Shown piece by piece: positions 60,817 to 64,000 of a stretch of 64,000 bases of DNA (within the stretch, counting starts at the first letter, position 1; each line of letters opens with the position of its first letter). Origin of the DNA: Rhodophyticola sp. CCM32. GTDB taxonomy: Bacteria > Pseudomonadota > Alphaproteobacteria > Rhodobacterales > Rhodobacteraceae. The notes under the pieces are model-generated. The model had not been told where the DNA came from. It worked only from the letters and a program-made list of their open reading frames with translations, and did not search any database. Made by a program: the position numbers and the translations under genes. The stretch covers positions 1,922,001 through 1,986,000 of the forward strand of contig NZ_CP038492.1 in NCBI RefSeq assembly GCF_004751985.1, in the 5' to 3' direction.

Positions 60817-62220
60817 CTATTTCGCAATCACCGCCGCAACCTGATCCATGAAATCCTGCCCGCGCTGTTCGAAATTGTCATATTGGTCGAAACTGGCGGC
60901 GGCAGGGGCCAGCAACACGGTCTCCCCCGGTTCCGCCTCTGCCGCCGCCCGGTCGACGGCAACCGCCATCGTGGTGCAGATCTCCAAAGGCAGATCCCCC
61001 AGTTTCAGGGCAAATCCCTGCGCCTCGCGCCCGATCACATAAGCCTTCGCCACCGACCCAAGGGCGGGTTTCAACCCGTCAAGCCCGCCATCCTTCTCCA
61101 ACCCGCCGCAAATCCAGCGAATCCGCGGGAAGGCCGCAAGCGCCTTGGCGGCTGCATCCACATTGGTGGCCTTGCTGTCATTGACAAACATCACCCCGTC
61201 TTTCTCCGCCACCGGTTGGCTTCGGTGCGGCAGCCCGGCAAAGGACCGCAACCCGGCCTCCAGCAGTTTCGGCGCCAACCCAAGCGCCCTGAGCGCCCCA
61301 TAGGCGCAACACGCATTCTGATGGTTATGTGCCCCCGGCAGCCCGCGCATGCCGCGCAGATCGATCGAGGCCACCTGCCGCCCCTTCCGCACCTCGCTGA
61401 GCCAGCCCTTGCGCGCCACAACATGCCATCCCGGTCCGGTCAGCTTCTGCCCGGCCGACACCCGGATCAACCGCCCGTCCCCCGGCCCTTCCGCCATCTG
61501 ATTGGCCAGATACCGCCCCTCATCCTCATCCACGCCGATCACCGCGCGGTCCGGCCCGCCTTCCGCGAATAACCGGCGCTTGGCGGCGAAATATCCGCCC
61601 ATGCCCCCATGCCGGTCCAGATGATCGGGGGACAGATTGGTGAAGACCGCCACATCCGGGGTCAGTGCGCGGGCCAGATCGGTCTGGTAACTGGACAGTT
61701 CCAGCACAATCACCTCGCCATCTTCAGGCGGGTCCATATCCAGCACGCCAACCCCGATATTGCCCGCCAGCTGCGCGGCCATCCCCGCCTCTTCCAGACA
61801 ATGATGGATCAGCGCCGCCGTGGTCGATTTCCCGTTCGATCCGGTCACCGCAATCACCCGGGGCGGGGTGGCATGACTGTCCCAGTCCCCGCCGCCAAGC
61901 GAGCGGAAGAACACGCCCACATCATTATCAACCGGCACACAAGCCGCCCAGGCCGCCGCAATCGCCGGGTGTGGCCTTGGATAAAGATGCGGGATGCCCG
62001 GCGACACGATCATCGCCGCCACAGCTTCCAGCGCACCGGGTTTCAGCGGATCATGAAGCGTGAACCCCTCATCCTCCGCCTGCGCCCGCGCGGCGGCGCC
62101 ATCATCCCAGACCAAAGGCTCCGCGCCCCCCGCGCGCAAGGCCCGCGCCGCCGCCAGACCCGACCGGCCCAGCCCCAGCACGGCCACCTTCGCGCCCTCA
62201 AATCCTTGAACCGGGATCAT
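60817..62220 (-). CDS. murD: UDP-N-acetylmuramoyl-L-alanine--D-glutamate ligase
   Basis: 467 residues. Adds D-Glu to UDP-MurNAc-L-Ala. The N-terminal [20 protein letters not shown] binds the uridine part. ATP loop [19 protein letters not shown] is at about 114-132, then [54 protein letters not shown] and [15 protein letters not shown]. The ATG with GGAG 5 nt before it is preferred to an upstream TTG. It is separated from mraY by about 250 nt containing a family C repeat. Confidence 0.96.
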   Translation of the reverse strand: MIPVQGFEGAKVAVLGLGRSGLAAARALRAGGAEPLVWDDGAAARAQAEDEGFTLHDPLKPGALEAVAAMIVSPGIPHLYPRPHPAIAAAWAACVPVDNDVGVFFRSLGGGDWDSHATPPRVIAVTGSNGKSTTAALIHHCLEEAGMAAQLAGNIGVGVLDMDPPEDGEVIVLELSSYQTDLARALTPDVAVFTNLSPDHLDRHGGMGGYFAAKRRLFAEGGPDRAVIGVDEDEGRYLANQMAEGPGDGRLIRVSAGQKLTGPGWHVVARKGWLSEVRKGRQVASIDLRGMRGLPGAHNHQNACCAYGALRALGLAPKLLEAGLRSFAGLPHRSQPVAEKDGVMFVNDSKATNVDAAAKALAAFPRIRWICGGLEKDGGLDGLKPALGSVAKAYVIGREAQGFALKLGDLPLEICTTMAVAVDRAAAEAEPGETVLLAPAAASFDQYDNFEQRGQDFMDQVAAVIAK

Positions 62221-62238
62221 ATCCGCTCCGCTCCCCAG

Positions 62239-62275
62239 CTTCTTCTTGTCCAAAATACGCCCGCCGGAGGCTGCC
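62239..62275 (-). repeat. Short CCGCCGGAGGC repeat, family C copy 4
   Basis: CTTCTTCTTGTCCAAAATAC followed by GCCCGCCGGAGGCTGCC, almost the same as copy 3. It lies in the mraY-murD gap, just before murD in transcript order. This gap otherwise shows nothing recognisable. Confidence 0.7.
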
Positions 62276-62470
62276 CGGCCTCAGCCAGAGGTGCAACCCC
62301 CCGGGTCAGGCTACAGCATACCCCACAAGCGCCAATCAGCATCGCGTGGCCCGTAACACGGGCCTCCGTTTTACACCCCGGCGCTTACCAGGCAATCGGG
62401 GCGCGGTCGCGGAAAAACCCGCCGCGATTGCCGCCGGTCACCAAAGCGGTCGGCTGCCCCTGTCACATTC

Positions 62471-63556
62471 TCAGCGCAGCTTCAGCGTGGCCAGACCGAT
62501 CAACGCCAGGATCAGCGAGATGATCCAGAACCGGATCACCACCTGCGGCTCGGCCCAGCCTTTCTTTTCGAAATGGTGATGGATCGGCGCCATCAGAAAC
62601 ACCCGTTTGCCGGTGCGTTTGAAATAAAGCACCTGAATGATCACGCTCAACGCCTCGGCCACGAACAGCCCGCCGACAATCGCCAGCACAATCTCATGCT
62701 TGGTGCAGACCGCGATTGCCCCCAGGGCCCCGCCAAGCGCCAGTGACCCGGTATCGCCCATGAACACCGCCGCAGGCGGCGCGTTATACCATAAAAACCC
62801 AAGCCCGCCGCCGATCAGCCCGGCGGTGAAGATCAGCAATTCCCCGGTTCCCGGCACGTAATGCACGTCCAGATATTCGGTAAAGTCGACACGCCCGACC
62901 GCATAGGAAATCACCCCCAATGTCCCCGCCGCGATCATCACCGGCATGATCGCCAGCCCGTCCAGCCCGTCGGTCAGGTTCACCGAATTGGCACTGCCCA
63001 CAATCACGATTATTGCAAACGGCACAAACAGAACACCCAGATTGACCAGCACATCCTTGAACACCGGCAGGGCCAGTTGAAAGGCCAGATCATCCGGGTG
63101 CAATTGTGTCGCCATATAGCCCGCGAAGGCCGCAATGATCAGGCCCGCGCCAAACCGGATACGGCCCGGCACGCCTTTGCTGGTGTTCCGGCTGACCTTG
63201 GCCCAGTCATCGGCAAACCCGATCAGTCCAAAGGCCACCGTCACCCCCAGAACCAGCCAGACATAGGCATTGTCAAGCCGCGCCCAAAGCAGCGTCGACA
63301 GGATCAGCGCCGCCAGGATCAGCAGCCCGCCCATGGTCGGCGTTCCCGCCTTGGCGGTGATATGATGGGCCGGGCCATCCTCGCGGATCGGCTGCCCATT
63401 GGCATATTTCCGGCGCAGCGCATTGATCAGCGGCCGGCCAAAGATGAAGCCGAAAATCAGCGCGGTGAAAAATGCAGCCCCGGCCCGAAAGGTGATATAG
63501 CGAAACAGGTTGAAGACATCGCCGCCATCGGACAGCCCACTTAGCCAATATAACAT
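62471..63556 (-). CDS. mraY: Phospho-N-acetylmuramoyl-pentapeptide transferase
   Basis: 361 residues, ten membrane spans. Makes lipid I from UDP-MurNAc-pentapeptide and undecaprenyl phosphate. Diagnostic: [33 protein letters not shown] (Asp-Asp), [35 protein letters not shown] and [20 protein letters not shown]. It begins [24 protein letters not shown]. It follows murF by about 12 nt. Confidence 0.97.
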   Translation of the reverse strand: MLYWLSGLSDGGDVFNLFRYITFRAGAAFFTALIFGFIFGRPLINALRRKYANGQPIREDGPAHHITAKAGTPTMGGLLILAALILSTLLWARLDNAYVWLVLGVTVAFGLIGFADDWAKVSRNTSKGVPGRIRFGAGLIIAAFAGYMATQLHPDDLAFQLALPVFKDVLVNLGVLFVPFAIIVIVGSANSVNLTDGLDGLAIMPVMIAAGTLGVISYAVGRVDFTEYLDVHYVPGTGELLIFTAGLIGGGLGFLWYNAPPAAVFMGDTGSLALGGALGAIAVCTKHEIVLAIVGGLFVAEALSVIIQVLYFKRTGKRVFLMAPIHHHFEKKGWAEPQVVIRFWIISLILALIGLATLKLR

Positions 63557-63568
63557 AAAGCGGTTTCC

Positions 63569-64000
63569 TTACCCTTTGTCGGCAGTCGCCTGCCCCAGTT
63601 TCCGAAGCGCGTCAACCGCCAGCGACAGTTTCGCACCCTTGGAGCTTTTGATCAGCACGATGTCGCCCGGCCGCAACAGCCCGGGCAATATCCGCGCCAT
63701 CTCGACCGCGCTGTCCGTATGGGGCCCGCGCTTGTCTGCGGGCAGGGCGGCATCCAGATGCGCCATAAGCGGCCCCGAGGTACAGACCAGATCAATCGCG
63801 GCCATCGCGGGCAGATCGGCCAATGCGCCATGCATATCCGGCCCCTCCGGCCCCAGTTCCAGCATATCACCCAGAACCGCCACCCGGCGGCCCCGGCCCT
63901 GCGGGATCGCGGCGGCCAGAACCTCCAGCGCGGCGGCCATCGAGATCGGGCTGGCGTTGAACGCATCGTCGATCAGTTCCACCCCCCGATCCCCGGCGAT
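63569..64000 (-). CDS. murF: UDP-N-acetylmuramoyl-tripeptide--D-alanyl-D-alanine ligase, C-terminal part
   Basis: Only the last 143 residues are inside the window; the frame stays open to the right edge. The C-terminal Mur ligase domain is evident: LIDDAFNASPISMAAALEVL, RVAVLGDMLELGPEGPDMHG and GDIVLIKSSKGAKLSLAVDAL. It adds D-Ala-D-Ala, the product of Ddl encoded in this same cluster. mraY follows, as in the common order murE-murF-mraY-murD. Confidence 0.94.
   Translation of the reverse strand: MAGDRGVELIDDAFNASPISMAAALEVLAAAIPQGRGRRVAVLGDMLELGPEGPDMHGALADLPAMAAIDLVCTSGPLMAHLDAALPADKRGPHTDSAVEMARILPGLLRPGDIVLIKSSKGAKLSLAVDALRKLGQATADKG

Noticed and set aside
1..64000. tRNA or rRNA genes, CRISPR arrays, phage genes, complete insertion sequences
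   Set aside because: No cloverleaf with a T-arm, no regularly spaced direct repeats and no transposase or phage protein was recognised; the only mobile-like DNA is the short repeat families.

Overview
The window is high-GC, densely packed DNA from an alphaproteobacterium, most probably a member of Rhodobacterales (Roseobacter/Paracoccaceae type). The reasons are the gene blocks accB-accC ... aat-DUF2155-mlaD-NDUFA12, glyQ-(small membrane protein)-glyS-ppdK and recN-bamD-lpxC-ftsZ-ftsA-ftsQ-ddl-murB ... murC-murG-ftsW ... murD-mraY-murF, the aerobic cobaltochelatase genes cobS/cobT, and intergenic repeats of a type I associate with this order. No tRNA, rRNA, CRISPR array, prophage or intact insertion sequence was seen.

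Layout. (1) 1-6.8 kb: a reductive pyrimidine catabolism locus: a Zn-dependent beta-ureidopropionase/carbamoylase cut by the left edge, a beta-alanine:pyruvate-type aminotransferase, the regulator RutR, and dihydropyrimidine dehydrogenase PreA/PreT with a small secreted protein between them. A perfect copy of the E. coli RutR box TTGACCANNTGGTCAA lies in the rutR/aminotransferase gap and a degraded box lies ahead of preT. Uracil would go to dihydrouracil (PreTA), to N-carbamoyl-beta-alanine (a hydantoinase, probably just beyond the left edge), to beta-alanine and to malonate semialdehyde. (2) 7-12.4 kb: biotin carboxyl carrier protein and biotin carboxylase, a MarR/deiodinase-like pair, aat, DUF2155, mlaD and NDUFA12. 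(3) 12.7-16.2 kb: metY, then a small accessory patch (CMD-family protein, MerR regulator, a visibly lower-GC NAD-dependent epimerase). (4) 16.4-24.7 kb: a large membrane protein gene split by an apparent one-base frameshift, mgtE, guanine deaminase, glmM and folP. (5) 24.8-33.6 kb: a GNAT acetyltransferase, folB with an extra C-terminal domain, a SleB-type wall hydrolase, an atypical pyruvate phosphate dikinase and glycyl-tRNA synthetase. (6) 33.8-45.4 kb: a SPOR/peptidoglycan-binding pseudoprotease, cobS, a racemase-like protein without catalytic cysteines, a threonine dehydratase-like enzyme, a ClC channel, DUF427, aminopeptidase P and cobT. (7) 45.7-64 kb: recN, bamD, lpxC and the dcw cell-division and wall cluster, interrupted by small membrane proteins and a VOC protein; murF is cut by the right edge.

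Besides genes, three dispersed repeat families occur four times each: a double hairpin found only in gaps between convergent genes, a roughly 130-190 bp element with terminal inverted repeats around GAAATTCTGCACCA, and a roughly 37 bp element with a CCGCCGGAGGC core. The observations most worth a second look are the RutR-controlled reductive pathway, these repeat families, the pseudoprotease, the degenerate ATP-grasp domain in PpdK, the FolB fusion and the frameshifted gene. No wholly new multi-gene system could be demonstrated.
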